Shown piece by piece: positions 28,577 through 36,738 of a stretch of DNA of 64,000 nt. The notes under the pieces were generated by a model. The model searched no databases. It was given only the letters and a program-made list of their open reading frames with translations, and was not told where the DNA came from. A program made the translations under genes and the position numbers. Source of the DNA: Pseudodesulfovibrio sediminis (GTDB lineage: Bacteria > Desulfobacterota > Desulfovibrionia > Desulfovibrionales > Desulfovibrionaceae); NCBI RefSeq assembly GCF_020886695.1, contig NZ_AP024485.1, positions 1,001,001 to 1,065,000 of the forward strand. The letters are read 5' to 3'. How positions within the stretch are numbered: the first letter of the stretch is position 1; every line of letters begins with the position of its first letter.

Positions 28577-29296
28577 CTACTGGTCCATTACCCAATTTCC
28601 CGCAAGAACGGTCCGATAATCCGAGCCGTCATGGGCCACGTCATTATTTTGCTCATATTGCTTGTGTAGCCAATCAGATGACAGAGAGCCCTGCTCAACA
28701 GCCAGGACAGTATCACCGAGAAATACAGCCTCATCCAGATCATGCGTCACATGCAGGATAGGGATATTCAGGTCACTTTTCAAATCCTTGAGACGGCTGC
28801 GCAGGTTCCGTCGATTCGCGACATCAAGCGCTGAAAAAGGTTCGTCGAGCAAGAGCAACACAGGCTCACGGGCTATGGCCTGACAAAAAGCCGCCCGTTG
28901 CCGTTCACCACCAGAAATAGAGGCGGGTTTGCTCGATGCAAGATGCCGAATACCAAACATCTCCATAAGCTCATCAACCCTGTCCGGGTTTGGCGCGGCA
29001 AACGCCACATTCTTGCGAATGCTGAGATGAGGAAACAGCGTGTAATCCTGAAACACGAGACTCAACCCACGCTTACGGGCCGGAACAAAGATGCGGGCAG
29101 CAGCATCGGCCCAAACGTTTTTGCCGAAAGTGATACATCCCGTATCCGGCTTTTCCAGCCCGGCCAACAACCTGACCAGCGTGGTTTTTCCTGCACCGGA
29201 CGGCCCGACAATGGCTGTCAGCGTACCGGGAGCGCACGAAAATTCCAGTTCAAGATCAAAGTGCTTCAACCGTTTTGTTACATCTACACGGAGCAT
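28577..29296 (-). CDS. modC: Molybdate-type ABC transporter ATPase (short form)
   Basis: 239 residues. Walker A GPSGAGKTT (32-40), signature SISGGERQRAAFCQAIA and Walker B LLLLDEPFSALD. The context (modA, modB) fixes it as the molybdate/tungstate ATPase. It is about 100 residues shorter than classical ModC and lacks the C-terminal MOP/TOBE regulatory domain. The start overlaps the modB stop by one base. Powers oxyanion import, needed for Mo/W formate dehydrogenases that also use selenocysteine. Confidence 0.88.
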   Translation of the reverse strand: MLRVDVTKRLKHFDLELEFSCAPGTLTAIVGPSGAGKTTLVRLLAGLEKPDTGCITFGKNVWADAAARIFVPARKRGLSLVFQDYTLFPHLSIRKNVAFAAPNPDRVDELMEMFGIRHLASSKPASISGGERQRAAFCQAIAREPVLLLLDEPFSALDVANRRNLRSRLKDLKSDLNIPILHVTHDLDEAVFLGDTVLAVEQGSLSSDWLHKQYEQNNDVAHDGSDYRTVLAGNWVMDQ

Positions 29297-29952
29297 TAGG
29301 ACCGCCTTGCATTGATCTTGTTGATTATCATGAGAACCGCGAAACAGATTGGCACCAACGCCATGGACATTTTGAAAGCATCATCAAACCGAAGCGCTTC
29401 AACGGCTTCGAATATGGCGATGGAGGCAACCTGTGTCTGGCCGGGAATACTCCCGCCCACCATGAGAATGACGCCGAATTCGCCCAGACTGTGCGCGAAT
29501 ACGAGAATGGAAGCGGCTGCCAGACCACCAAGGCAGTTCGGCAGCACGATCCGAAAAAAGGATTCCAGAGGCGACAAGCCGAGAATGGCCGCGCTTTCGA
29601 GCAGCCTTGGATCCAGTTTTTCCAGCGAGGCGCGAAGCGGTTGTACCGCAAAGGGCAGATTGAAAATCAACGATGCGAACAAGATGCCCGCGAAGCTGAA
29701 AACCAACCTGCCCCCTGTCAGGTCTTCCCACAATCCCCCTGCTACCCCTCGTGGCCCCATGACCACGAGCAGCCCGAATCCCAAAACCGTCGGAGGCATG
29801 ACCATCGGCAATGTAATGACAGCGTCAAGGAAGCTCTTCCCCTTGAATCTTCCGAATGCCAACAGACTTGCCAATGGAGAGGCAAGGATGGGAATGAGCA
29901 GCATGGTCCAAAAGGCCAATTTTGCCGAGAGGAGCAGAGGAGTCCAGTCCAT
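29296..29952 (-). CDS. modB: Molybdate-type ABC transporter permease
   Basis: 218 residues, five to six membrane helices. Characteristic ModB phrases: TLPMVMPPTVLGFGLLVVMG, ESAAILGLSPLESFFRIVLPN (coupling loop) and HSLGEFGVILMVGGSIPGQTQVASIAIF. Gene order modA-modB-modC; its start lies 3 bases after the modA stop. Confidence 0.95.
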   Translation of the reverse strand: MDWTPLLLSAKLAFWTMLLIPILASPLASLLAFGRFKGKSFLDAVITLPMVMPPTVLGFGLLVVMGPRGVAGGLWEDLTGGRLVFSFAGILFASLIFNLPFAVQPLRASLEKLDPRLLESAAILGLSPLESFFRIVLPNCLGGLAAASILVFAHSLGEFGVILMVGGSIPGQTQVASIAIFEAVEALRFDDAFKMSMALVPICFAVLMIINKINARRS

Positions 29953-29955
29953 AGC

Positions 29956-30690
29956 TTATTTATACCCGTATTTCAGCTTGAGAGCCTGGACTTCAGGAGT
30001 GGAAAGAAACTCGACGAAACGGGCTGCGCCTTCAGGATTGGGTGCGGACTTGAGTATGCACGCAGCCTGAATGACCGGAGGAGCCTGATCGACGACAACA
30101 AAGCATCCTTTCTTGCCTTCTTCCGTAAACACGGAGGAATATGCGCACAGCCCTGCATCAGCAGCACCGGTGGAGGCAAACTGGAAGACCTGAGAAATGG
30201 ACTGACCGAACACGAGCTTGGACTGGGCCTTGTCCCAAATACCAGCGGCCTTCATGGCGTTCATGGCAGAGGTGCCGTAAGGTGCGGTTTCCGTATTGGC
30301 GATGGCGACCTTCTTGGCGGACGGATTCATCACGCCCGCTTTCCAATCTTCGGCGCACAGGGCCTTGTCGCGAGACCAGAGGACGACCTGTCCCTTGGCA
30401 TACACGAACGGCTTCTGAGACAGTCCGTCGGCGAACAGCTTGTCAGGACGCTTCTGATCCGCTGCCAGGAAGACATCGAACGGAGCATCGCTGATGATCT
30501 GTCCGTAGAGCTTGCCGGTAGAGGCATATGTTGCCTGAACGGTAAGTCCTGTGGCCTTTTCAAAGGCGGGAATGATCTCTTTCATTACCGGGGTGAAGTT
30601 TGCGGCCTGAGCAATGAACAGGTCCGCAGCAAACGCCCCTGCAGGCAGCATCAGGGCCAAAACGAGAATAAATGCACAAATCCGTTTCAT
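29956..30690 (-). CDS. modA: Molybdate-type ABC transporter, binding protein
   Basis: 244 residues. Signal peptide 1-19 (ending AGAFA). Mature protein starts ADLFIAQAANFTPVMKEIIPAFEKATG and has VQATYASTGKLYGQIISDAPFDVFLAADQKRPDKL, the ModA oxyanion pocket region. ATG 30690 has AGGAG upstream; an upstream in-frame start at 30738 would add residues that mask the signal peptide. Whether molybdate or tungstate is preferred cannot be told. No ModE/TunR-like operator was convincing upstream. Confidence 0.94.
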   Translation of the reverse strand: MKRICAFILVLALMLPAGAFAADLFIAQAANFTPVMKEIIPAFEKATGLTVQATYASTGKLYGQIISDAPFDVFLAADQKRPDKLFADGLSQKPFVYAKGQVVLWSRDKALCAEDWKAGVMNPSAKKVAIANTETAPYGTSAMNAMKAAGIWDKAQSKLVFGQSISQVFQFASTGAADAGLCAYSSVFTEEGKKGCFVVVDQAPPVIQAACILKSAPNPEGAARFVEFLSTPEVQALKLKYGYK

Positions 30691-30994
30691 ACCATCTCCT
30701 GAAATTAAATTTTCCAACCGTAATAATTTCCAATGCAATTGCTTTTCATATATGAATACATCGACATTTCATTCAAGTGTGTCACGCAAATTCCTAAAAC
30801 CGTGACAAAAGAAAAACGCAAGGGGACAAAGAATTTCTCCCCTTCTCAGCTCCACAATAAAAACCGACGAGTCCCCCTGTCGCACAACCGCTCAGGAGCA
30901 TCACCAGACAGCCCGCTTCCAAATAATGTCCGAAAAGTGAAAAAAGTTCTCGCCAACCGCTTGGATTTTATATAGAGAACGTCTTCCTGAACGT

Positions 30995-31081
30995 GCCGAA
31001 GTGGTGGAATTGGTAGACACGCATGGTTCAGGACCATGTGGGGGTTTCTCCGTGGAAGTTCGAATCTTCTCTTCGGCACCA
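30995..31081 (+). tRNA. tRNA-Leu (CAG), copy 2
   Basis: 87 bases, identical to the copy at 21002, including the encoded CCA. Identity extends 9 bases upstream and 1 base downstream (97 bases in total). The promoter region differs. Confidence 0.97.
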
Positions 31082-31090
31082 GAATGAAAC

Positions 31091-31124
31091 AAGGGTTGTG
31101 GCTAAGTAGCTACAACCCTTTTTC
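31091..31124 (+). terminator. Terminator after tRNA-Leu copy 2
   Basis: AAGGGTTGTGGCT pairs imperfectly with AGCTACAACCCTT, then TTTTT. It is closely related to the hairpin after copy 1. Confidence 0.82.
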
Positions 31125-31392
31125 TTTTGTAAACGGCAAGTTACGTGGATTTCCTCTTTTTGGCATGATTCGCCCCAGCAGGGTCAAAGCCGCCGGAATC
31201 GCCTGTCGCAAATGTCCGCCTAGGGCGCGAAGATGCGCCGCGCAACGACCGATACGGGACAACCCCATGTCCATTTCCCACGGAAGGATAATTCTGGAAT
31301 CCATTTACCGTGCGTTCTCTGACAAGAACTTTTGATAAGCGGCTTGTAAACACATAGTGACTCATCCAATCATAGAGGTATGAGGAGCCAGC
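31125..31392. other. Gene-free stretch upstream of the bio operon
   Basis: No credible gene. TTGTAAAC at about 31344 resembles one half of a BirA operator, but a matching inverted half at the right distance is not present. The bio promoter should lie near 31300-31380. Confidence 0.4.
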
Positions 31393-31452
31393 ATGAAATC
31401 ATGGCATATTATTACGATGCACAGGTTTGCAATCTCCCGTGTTTACCGTTAA
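31393..31452 (+). CDS. Possible 19-residue leader ORF before bioDA
   Basis: ATG at 31393 is preceded by GAGGTATGAGGAG, the best ribosome site in the region, and reads MKSWHIITMHRFAISRVYR then TAA. The bioD-bioA start 36 bases further on has no ribosome site, so the short ORF may couple or control its translation. It could equally be a truncated remnant. Confidence 0.35.
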   Translation: MKSWHIITMHRFAISRVYR

Positions 31453-31488
31453 TTAGTTCGCTCCAGTCACCATTTAGCCCCCCTCGCC

Positions 31489-33486
31489 ATGAAAGGATAC
31501 TTTATAACCGGCACCGATACAGGTGTCGGCAAAACATATGTCACAGCAGGACTTCTGCGGACTCTTGCTGATGCTGGACACAACGCACTGGCGATCAAAC
31601 CAGTGCAGACCGGGTGCGTGGAAAAAGACGGAGAGCTGATCGCAGAAGATGTGGCAGAATACGCCCGCCTCAATGCATCGCATTTTCCAAACGGCTACCC
31701 CGACACATGTTGTCGAAAGTTCATTCCGGCCTGCTCTCCCCATCTGGCCGCAGAAAAAGCCGGTGACTATCTGGATCTCGATCAGTTGACTCGAGAAATA
31801 CGCACCAAGGGGAAAAACCACGACCTCATTATTGTAGAGGGTGCGGGTGGCGTTGCTGTTCCTCTTACAGACACGCACACCATCCTCGACCTCATGCACC
31901 GTCTTTTCCTGCCGGTTATCATCGTGGCTGACAACAAGCTCGGCATGATCAACCACACACTGATGACCATTGAAACCGTGCGCAATCGTGGCCTGAATGT
32001 GGCAGGAGTGGTTGTGGTCAACACAAGTCCTCCCAGCGAAAACGACGCGGCGCTACGAACCGACAACGTCACGACCATCGCACATCACGGGGACGTTACA
32101 ATTCTGGCCAACATTCCGTTCTTCGCAGATCAGAAAGAACGCGACGAACAACTCATCAGCCTTTTGACCAAGGCCCTCAACAAGTTATCCGCTGTTCCTG
32201 CATCAACGGGCGATGATTTGGCATTCGACCAAAACCATTTGTGGCATCCATACACTTCAGCCACAAATCCGTTAACGGCGGTCAAAGTTCGATCTGCCCG
32301 TGGAACGCGTATCGTTCTTGATGACGGCACAGAACTCATTGACGGCATGGCCTCGTGGTGGTGCGCCATTCATGGATACGGTCATCCAGAACTTGAAAGG
32401 GCCATGCACAGCCAGATCGGGCGCATGAGTCATGTCATGTTCGGGGGACTGACCCACGACCCTGCGGTGGAACTCGGCCGTAGACTGGTGAAAATGACAC
32501 CACAGGGTCTCGATCACGTGTTTTTGGCAGACTCTGGCTCCGTGAGCGTCGAGGTCGCCATCAAGATGGCTATGCAATACATGCAAGCAAGCGGTCAGCC
32601 GTCCAGGACCCGATTGCTTACCGTGCGAGGTGGATATCATGGTGATACATGCGGGGCCATGTCCGTATGCGATCCCGATGGCGGGATGCACCATTTATTT
32701 GCCGACCTGCTCCCCAAACAACTTTTCGCTCCCCGCCCACAATGTCGTTTTAACGAGCCATTCGACCCCGATTCCCTAAAAGAGATCACGCATATGCTCG
32801 AAAGGCACAGCCATGAAGTGGCAGCTATCATCATCGAGCCGATCGTGCAGGGGGCTGGCGGCATGTATTTCTATCACCCTGAGTATCTGCGCGAACTACG
32901 TAACCTAGCAGATACCCACAACATTTTGCTTATCCTTGATGAAATAGCCACAGGATTCGGACGTACTGGCAAACTGTTTGCCTGCGACTGGGCGAACATT
33001 GTGCCGGACATTATGTGCGTTGGAAAAGCATTGTCAGGCGGCACCATGACTCTTGCTGCGACGCTTGCCACCAATACTGTGGCACGCACTATTTCTGCTG
33101 ACGGGGGCGTTCTCATGCATGGCCCTACTTTCATGGGAAATCCTTTGGCGTGCGCCGTTTCCAATGCCAGCCTCGACTTGCTTGAGCGCTCAGACTGGCA
33201 AGGGCAGGTAAGCGCCATTGAAGTGTGGCTGGATGAAGCGTTTTCATCAATCCGCGACTTGCCCGGCGTTGCAGATGTACGCACCCTGGGAGCCATTGGC
33301 GTTGTAGAGATGACAGCTCCGGTGAATGTCCCGCGTTTGCAAGAATTCTTTATTGAAAACGGGGTATGGCTGCGGCCGTTTGGCAAGCTGATATATGTGA
33401 TGCCCCCCTATATTATTTCCCGAGAAGAAATAGCGCGTATTGGCACTGTTGTGGTCCAAGCCATCAATCAAAACCTACACAAATGA
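31489..33486 (+). CDS. bioDA: Fused dethiobiotin synthetase / DAPA aminotransferase
   Basis: 665 residues carrying two biotin enzymes. Residues 1-225 are BioD: P-loop GTDTGVGKT (8-16), KPVQTG and VEGAGGVAVPL. Residues about 240-660 are BioA, a class III PLP transaminase: HLWHPYTS, GMASWWCAIHGYGHPEL, RGGYHGDTCGAMSV, LILDEIATGFGRTGKLFACD, the PLP lysine K513 in CVGKALSGG, and HGPTFMGNPLACAV. It thus joins consecutive steps (KAPA to DAPA to dethiobiotin), as the plant BIO3-BIO1 protein does. Both halves keep their catalytic residues. The ATG has no ribosome site; a short ORF precedes it. A permease gene begins 8 bases after the stop. Confidence 0.95.
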   Translation: MKGYFITGTDTGVGKTYVTAGLLRTLADAGHNALAIKPVQTGCVEKDGELIAEDVAEYARLNASHFPNGYPDTCCRKFIPACSPHLAAEKAGDYLDLDQLTREIRTKGKNHDLIIVEGAGGVAVPLTDTHTILDLMHRLFLPVIIVADNKLGMINHTLMTIETVRNRGLNVAGVVVVNTSPPSENDAALRTDNVTTIAHHGDVTILANIPFFADQKERDEQLISLLTKALNKLSAVPASTGDDLAFDQNHLWHPYTSATNPLTAVKVRSARGTRIVLDDGTELIDGMASWWCAIHGYGHPELERAMHSQIGRMSHVMFGGLTHDPAVELGRRLVKMTPQGLDHVFLADSGSVSVEVAIKMAMQYMQASGQPSRTRLLTVRGGYHGDTCGAMSVCDPDGGMHHLFADLLPKQLFAPRPQCRFNEPFDPDSLKEITHMLERHSHEVAAIIIEPIVQGAGGMYFYHPEYLRELRNLADTHNILLILDEIATGFGRTGKLFACDWANIVPDIMCVGKALSGGTMTLAATLATNTVARTISADGGVLMHGPTFMGNPLACAVSNASLDLLERSDWQGQVSAIEVWLDEAFSSIRDLPGVADVRTLGAIGVVEMTAPVNVPRLQEFFIENGVWLRPFGKLIYVMPPYIISREEIARIGTVVVQAINQNLHK

Positions 33487-33493
33487 GAACACC

Positions 33494-34834
33494 ATGACAC
33501 TCCTTGCACTATACTGCCTCCTCTTCATCGCCATTGGCGTTTATGAATTCATTAAACGCAAAGACTTTGAGGAGTTCGCAGTTGCCGGACGCCGATATGG
33601 CGGAACAGTCATCAGCGTTTCCATTGTCGCTTCCTGCGTGGGCGCTTCGGCGACCATCGGCATGACAGGATTGGCCTATTCCACTGGCACCCCCGCTTTC
33701 TGGTGGCTTGGCTCAGGGGCAGTAGGCCTGCTGATACTCGGTGTTGTTTTTGCCAACAAAGTTCGCAGCAGCAATGTGTATACCCTGCCTGACATGGCTG
33801 AAAAATTCATCTCTCCGGCAGCCCGTCGAATCATGGCTCTCGTCATTATCCCGGCTTGGGCTTCAATCCTTGCCGCCCAGTACATAGCTGCAGCAAAGGT
33901 CACCGTCTCCCTTTCGGGCATGGAGTACCAGACAGCACTCATTGCCAGCGCCGTGTTCATCTCCGGCTATACGGCACTGGGTGGTCAACACTCGATCCTC
34001 AAAAGTGATGTCGTGCAGTTCGTCATGGTTGCTATCGGGCTGTTGCTTGCCCTGTACTTCACCGGAAACGCTTCATCGGTCAATTTATCCGACCTTCCAC
34101 TCCAGTTTACGAATGACACCTTCCCGCTCTCAAAATGGAGCTACTTCATGCTCATCGTCGGTGGCAGTTACGTGATCTGCCCCATGCTGTTCGGTCGCCT
34201 CTTTTCCGCCCGAAACGAAATACAGGCAAAACGCGGCGCGCTTATGGCTGCTGTTGGCATTGCTCTTTCTGCCGTTGTCATCGTCTGCATTGGCCTTTAT
34301 GCCCGTGGAGTTGCCCCTATCGGGACGAATGCCGATTCAATCCTGACACAAGTAGTTCCCTCGATCATGCCGGGATGGGCCGGAACCATCCTCCTCTTCG
34401 CCCTGCTATCAACCATCATTTCATCGGCAGACTCTTGCCTCATTACTGCCGCCACAGTTCTTGAACATGACCTCATAGGTGGCAAGAACCTGGTCCGCTG
34501 CCGCTTACTTATGGCAGCCATTGGCCTCGGTGCCCTTGTCATTGCCAACTCAGGTGGCTCCATTCTTTCATTACTGCTTGCAGCAAATGATATATACGTT
34601 TGCGGCATTGTCGCTCCCATGGGAGTAGCAATCCTTGCTCACGGCAAGCGATTCATCAACACCCGAGTCATGTTAACCGCCATCATTCTTGGCGGGGTCT
34701 GCGGCCTCCTTGCAGCCACGACTGAACAAAAAATGTACAGCTATATCGGCGTTGCCACCTCTCTCGTTCTTTCCCTTATGGCTCTTGTCAAAGAACGCAA
34801 CCAATGCGACCCAAACGCCCTCAATCACGTATAG
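33494..34834 (+). CDS. Sodium:solute symporter (SSS family)
   Basis: 446 residues, about 12-13 membrane helices. SSS features: an N-terminal hydrophobic helix, then FAVAGRRYGG, ASCVGASATIGMTGLAY, GLLILGVVFANKVRS, YTLPDMAEKF, YTALGGQHSILKSDVVQF and LLSTIISSADSCLITAATVLEHD. ATG 33494 lies 7 bases after bioDA, so it is co-transcribed. The family takes up vitamins, sugars and organic acids with sodium. Association with bioDA suggests a biotin-pathway precursor, but this is inference only. Confidence 0.87.
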   Translation: MTLLALYCLLFIAIGVYEFIKRKDFEEFAVAGRRYGGTVISVSIVASCVGASATIGMTGLAYSTGTPAFWWLGSGAVGLLILGVVFANKVRSSNVYTLPDMAEKFISPAARRIMALVIIPAWASILAAQYIAAAKVTVSLSGMEYQTALIASAVFISGYTALGGQHSILKSDVVQFVMVAIGLLLALYFTGNASSVNLSDLPLQFTNDTFPLSKWSYFMLIVGGSYVICPMLFGRLFSARNEIQAKRGALMAAVGIALSAVVIVCIGLYARGVAPIGTNADSILTQVVPSIMPGWAGTILLFALLSTIISSADSCLITAATVLEHDLIGGKNLVRCRLLMAAIGLGALVIANSGGSILSLLLAANDIYVCGIVAPMGVAILAHGKRFINTRVMLTAIILGGVCGLLAATTEQKMYSYIGVATSLVLSLMALVKERNQCDPNALNHV

Positions 34835-34854
34835 CCATGCTCCCATGAACACGT

Positions 34855-34887
34855 AAGAGGGATTGCCCCTACCCCCTCTTCATTTTC
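34855..34887 (+). terminator. Probable terminator of the bioDA operon
   Basis: AAGAGGG pairs with CCCTCTT across a C-rich loop, followed by CATTTT. It lies 20 bases after the symporter stop. A moderate match. Confidence 0.5.
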
Positions 34888-34933
34888 CTAGAATTCTATA
34901 CCGCGCAATGGCGGAAAGGCCATGAGAGGGGGA

Positions 34934-35242
34934 TCAGAGAGACAACTGCGTGTGCAGCCGCTCGACGATATCTGCGGCGTGGTCATCATTCTCAGTAGTA
35001 ATGAGTTCTTCCAGCAGCGCAGGAGAAACCTGCGTTGCATCGTAATGCATAGATAAGGTGCGCGAAAAAAGATTCAGCTTGGATTCGGTAACAGCGGCCG
35101 GCATTTCTGGTGGAGACTGGGCCAGCTTGAGTGCCTGCGGGTCCTTCATAAGCGCGAGAGCGAACTTGACGGTAATCATCCCTGGCGAGCTGTGTTTGAT
35201 GGAAAGATATTTTCTCAGTGAAGCTATTGTCGCAAAATCCAT
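34934..35242 (-). CDS. Hypothetical protein
   Basis: 102 residues, not recognised. Soluble, helical: MDFATIASLRKYLSIKH at the start and LLEELITTENDDHAADIVERL near the end. No Cys cluster, signal or membrane segment. ATG 35242 is preceded by GGGGAAATCG, a fair ribosome site. It stands alone between the bio operon and the Fur-box region. Confidence 0.55.
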   Translation of the reverse strand: MDFATIASLRKYLSIKHSSPGMITVKFALALMKDPQALKLAQSPPEMPAAVTESKLNLFSRTLSMHYDATQVSPALLEELITTENDDHAADIVERLHTQLSL

Positions 35243-35510
35243 TCGATTTCCCCATATTTCGCGGTCACGAAAGAAGAAGCCGATACGATCAGGTCACCCC
35301 CTCTTCATGAGCCGATTAGTATACAAATCCAGGCACGAGTAACGGCCCGGCGGGAACTGTGTCATTCAGTCAGCCAAGAGTCAAAACATATCACACCGCG
35401 CAACCATCTGCCGTGGCATTTGCGCCAAAGATCCATCCCATACAAGCCGTGTATGAAGTGCTTTCTATCCATGAAAAAGGCCGTTCACATTTTTAAAAGT
35501 TTAGCTTGCA
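35243..35510. other. Gene-free stretch before the Fur box
   Basis: About 270 bases without a gene I would call. Promoters for the 34934 gene (leftward) and the 35571 ORF (rightward) must lie here or at its edge. Nothing else seen. Confidence 0.4.
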
Positions 35511-35511
35511 C

Positions 35512-35534
35512 TTGAAAATGAAATTCACTATCAA
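35512..35534. promoter_or_regulatory. Fur-type box A
   Basis: TTGAAAATGAA, one base, then TTCACTATCAA: an inverted repeat with two mismatches that matches the TGAAAAT-type Fur box described for Desulfovibrio. It lies 37 bases before the ATG at 35571. Confidence 0.7.
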
Positions 35535-35570
35535 ATAGACCAGTAGCAATCATCAACCCACGGAGCCATT

Positions 35571-35738
35571 ATGAAAACGCGAACATCCATCAACAGCAAG
35601 TCCGACCCCACTTCATTTTTAAAACGAGGTTTCAAATCAATGTTCTGCAACTATGGAATCCAACCAGCAGCAGAGCCGCCTTTGGACACAAATAAAAAAA
35701 GCCACAAAGCGCTCTCTGAGCAAGGGGCTGCGGACTAA
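35571..35738 (+). CDS. Small ORF (55 residues) behind a Fur-type box
   Basis: Starts ATG 35571 with GGAG upstream and reads MKTRTSINSKSDPTSF, then LKRGFKSMFCNYGIQPAAEPP and a Lys/Ser-rich end. Not recognised. No signal peptide or transmembrane segment; one Cys. Its placement behind a Fur box suggests an iron-starvation peptide, though a chance ORF with a regulatory RNA is also possible. Downstream, 35739-35997 holds nothing I can call. Confidence 0.4.
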   Translation: MKTRTSINSKSDPTSFLKRGFKSMFCNYGIQPAAEPPLDTNKKSHKALSEQGAAD

Positions 35739-35997
35739 CCGCCTTCCCTTCCGAGAACACGTCAAGGATCACCCACTTCGATGGCCAGGGCAACACTGTG
35801 TTGCGACGTGTATACCCGCTTCCGCCAAGCCTGCCCTGGCCTGCTTCCCGGCCTTCATCGTGAATAGACAACAGCGCACCTGCACATCGCAAGCATCCGA
35901 AAACATGCTTCGGACAATTCCACCGCAGCTGTGTTTGTTTCATATTCAAAACAACCGAAGGCTGACGAATGGCACCCGCATGTAGCGGAGCATACGC

Positions 35998-36297
35998 TCA
36001 ACCACGCTCTTCGGTTTTCCCGCCACAATGTCCCATCAATTCAGGAAACACATTCAATCCGCAGGAATGACGCATATAGATGGGAATGTCTGTATCACGG
36101 ACGACATTGAACACATCCTGTCGTGCCTTATGCGTTGTCTTATCCGTAACAAGGACAATGAAATCAGCACCTAAAATGGTATCAGAAAAATTCTCCACAT
36201 CTCCCGAAAGGATATGCAGCTGTACCCCACTCTCTCTGGCTTCATAGACCGAAAACAACGCCTCCCAATCCACATTACCTATCAACGCTGCGCACAT
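35998..36297 (-). CDS. DUF2325-like small protein
   Basis: 99 residues. ALIGNVDWEALFSVY, GADFIVLVTDKTTHKARQDVFNVV and the closing IYMRHSCGLNVFPELM fit the DUF2325 family (Rossmann-like, function unknown). A near-perfect Fur box sits 25-39 bases before the ATG at 36297, and feoAB diverges from the same intergenic region, so expression is probably iron-repressed. The Cys of HSCGLN and a later HCGG may be functional. Confidence 0.72.
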   Translation of the reverse strand: MCAALIGNVDWEALFSVYEARESGVQLHILSGDVENFSDTILGADFIVLVTDKTTHKARQDVFNVVRDTDIPIYMRHSCGLNVFPELMGHCGGKTEERG

Positions 36298-36321
36298 GGC
36301 ATGACTCCATTTTGTTGAAAT

Positions 36322-36336
36322 TGAAAATCGTTTTCA
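36322..36336. promoter_or_regulatory. Fur-type box B
   Basis: TGAAAA, three bases, TTTTCA: a perfect inverted repeat matching the Desulfovibrio Fur consensus, upstream of the leftward DUF2325-like gene. Confidence 0.78.
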
Positions 36337-36440
36337 TTTATTATTCCGCTCTTTTTCGTTTGTCAACAGTTGCAGCTCACACCCAGTCGCAAAATAAAAA
36401 CCTGTTGACCACGGCGTAAACCGTGTGTAGTTGTCACTAA

Positions 36441-36469
36441 TTGAAAATGAATCTCACCTTCATTATCAA
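36441..36469. promoter_or_regulatory. Fur-type box C, upstream of feoA
   Basis: TTGAAAATGAA, seven bases, TTCATTATCAA: 11-base arms with one mismatch. The length suits two overlapping Fur dimers. It lies 32 bases before feoA. Confidence 0.78.
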
Positions 36470-36500
36470 GAATTTCGATTTACTTTAAAGAGGAGTGACA

Positions 36501-36737
36501 ATGTCCAAAACACTACCGCTAGCCGAGATGAGTCAGGGAACCATATACCAGGTGCTCGGGTTTGAATCCGAGACATCCGTGTATGCGCAAAAACTGCATA
36601 AAATGGGCTTTGTGAAGGGGACACCGGTTTCGCTGGCACCGGTGGCAATGAAAGATCCTATCGTAGTCCAAATACGTGGGAGTCGCGTTGCCCTCAGAAA
36701 AACAGAGGCCAAACACGTGCTCGTGGAGGGAGCGTAA
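36501..36737 (+). CDS. feoA: Ferrous iron transport protein A
   Basis: 78 residues, SH3-like FeoA domain: KTLPLAEMSQGTIYQVLGF, the KLHKMGFVKGTPVSLAP core, and the closing RGSRVALRKTEAKHVLVE. FeoA interacts with FeoB and supports ferrous iron uptake. ATG 36501 is preceded by AGAGGAG. feoB starts one base after the stop. Controlled by Fur box C. Confidence 0.95.
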   Translation: MSKTLPLAEMSQGTIYQVLGFESETSVYAQKLHKMGFVKGTPVSLAPVAMKDPIVVQIRGSRVALRKTEAKHVLVEGA

Positions 36738-36738
36738 C

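Noticed and set aside
31036-31335. 99-codon frame over tRNA-Leu copy 2 and its flank
   Set aside because: It reads through a tRNA and its terminator.
31340-31450. Possible BirA operator before bioDA (TTGTAAAC, GTTTGCAA)
   Set aside because: The two half-sites are about 75 bases apart instead of about 15, so they cannot form one operator.
35653-35985. 110-codon plus-strand frame downstream of the 35571 ORF
   Set aside because: No ribosome site and no family features; overlaps the end of the better supported 35571 ORF.
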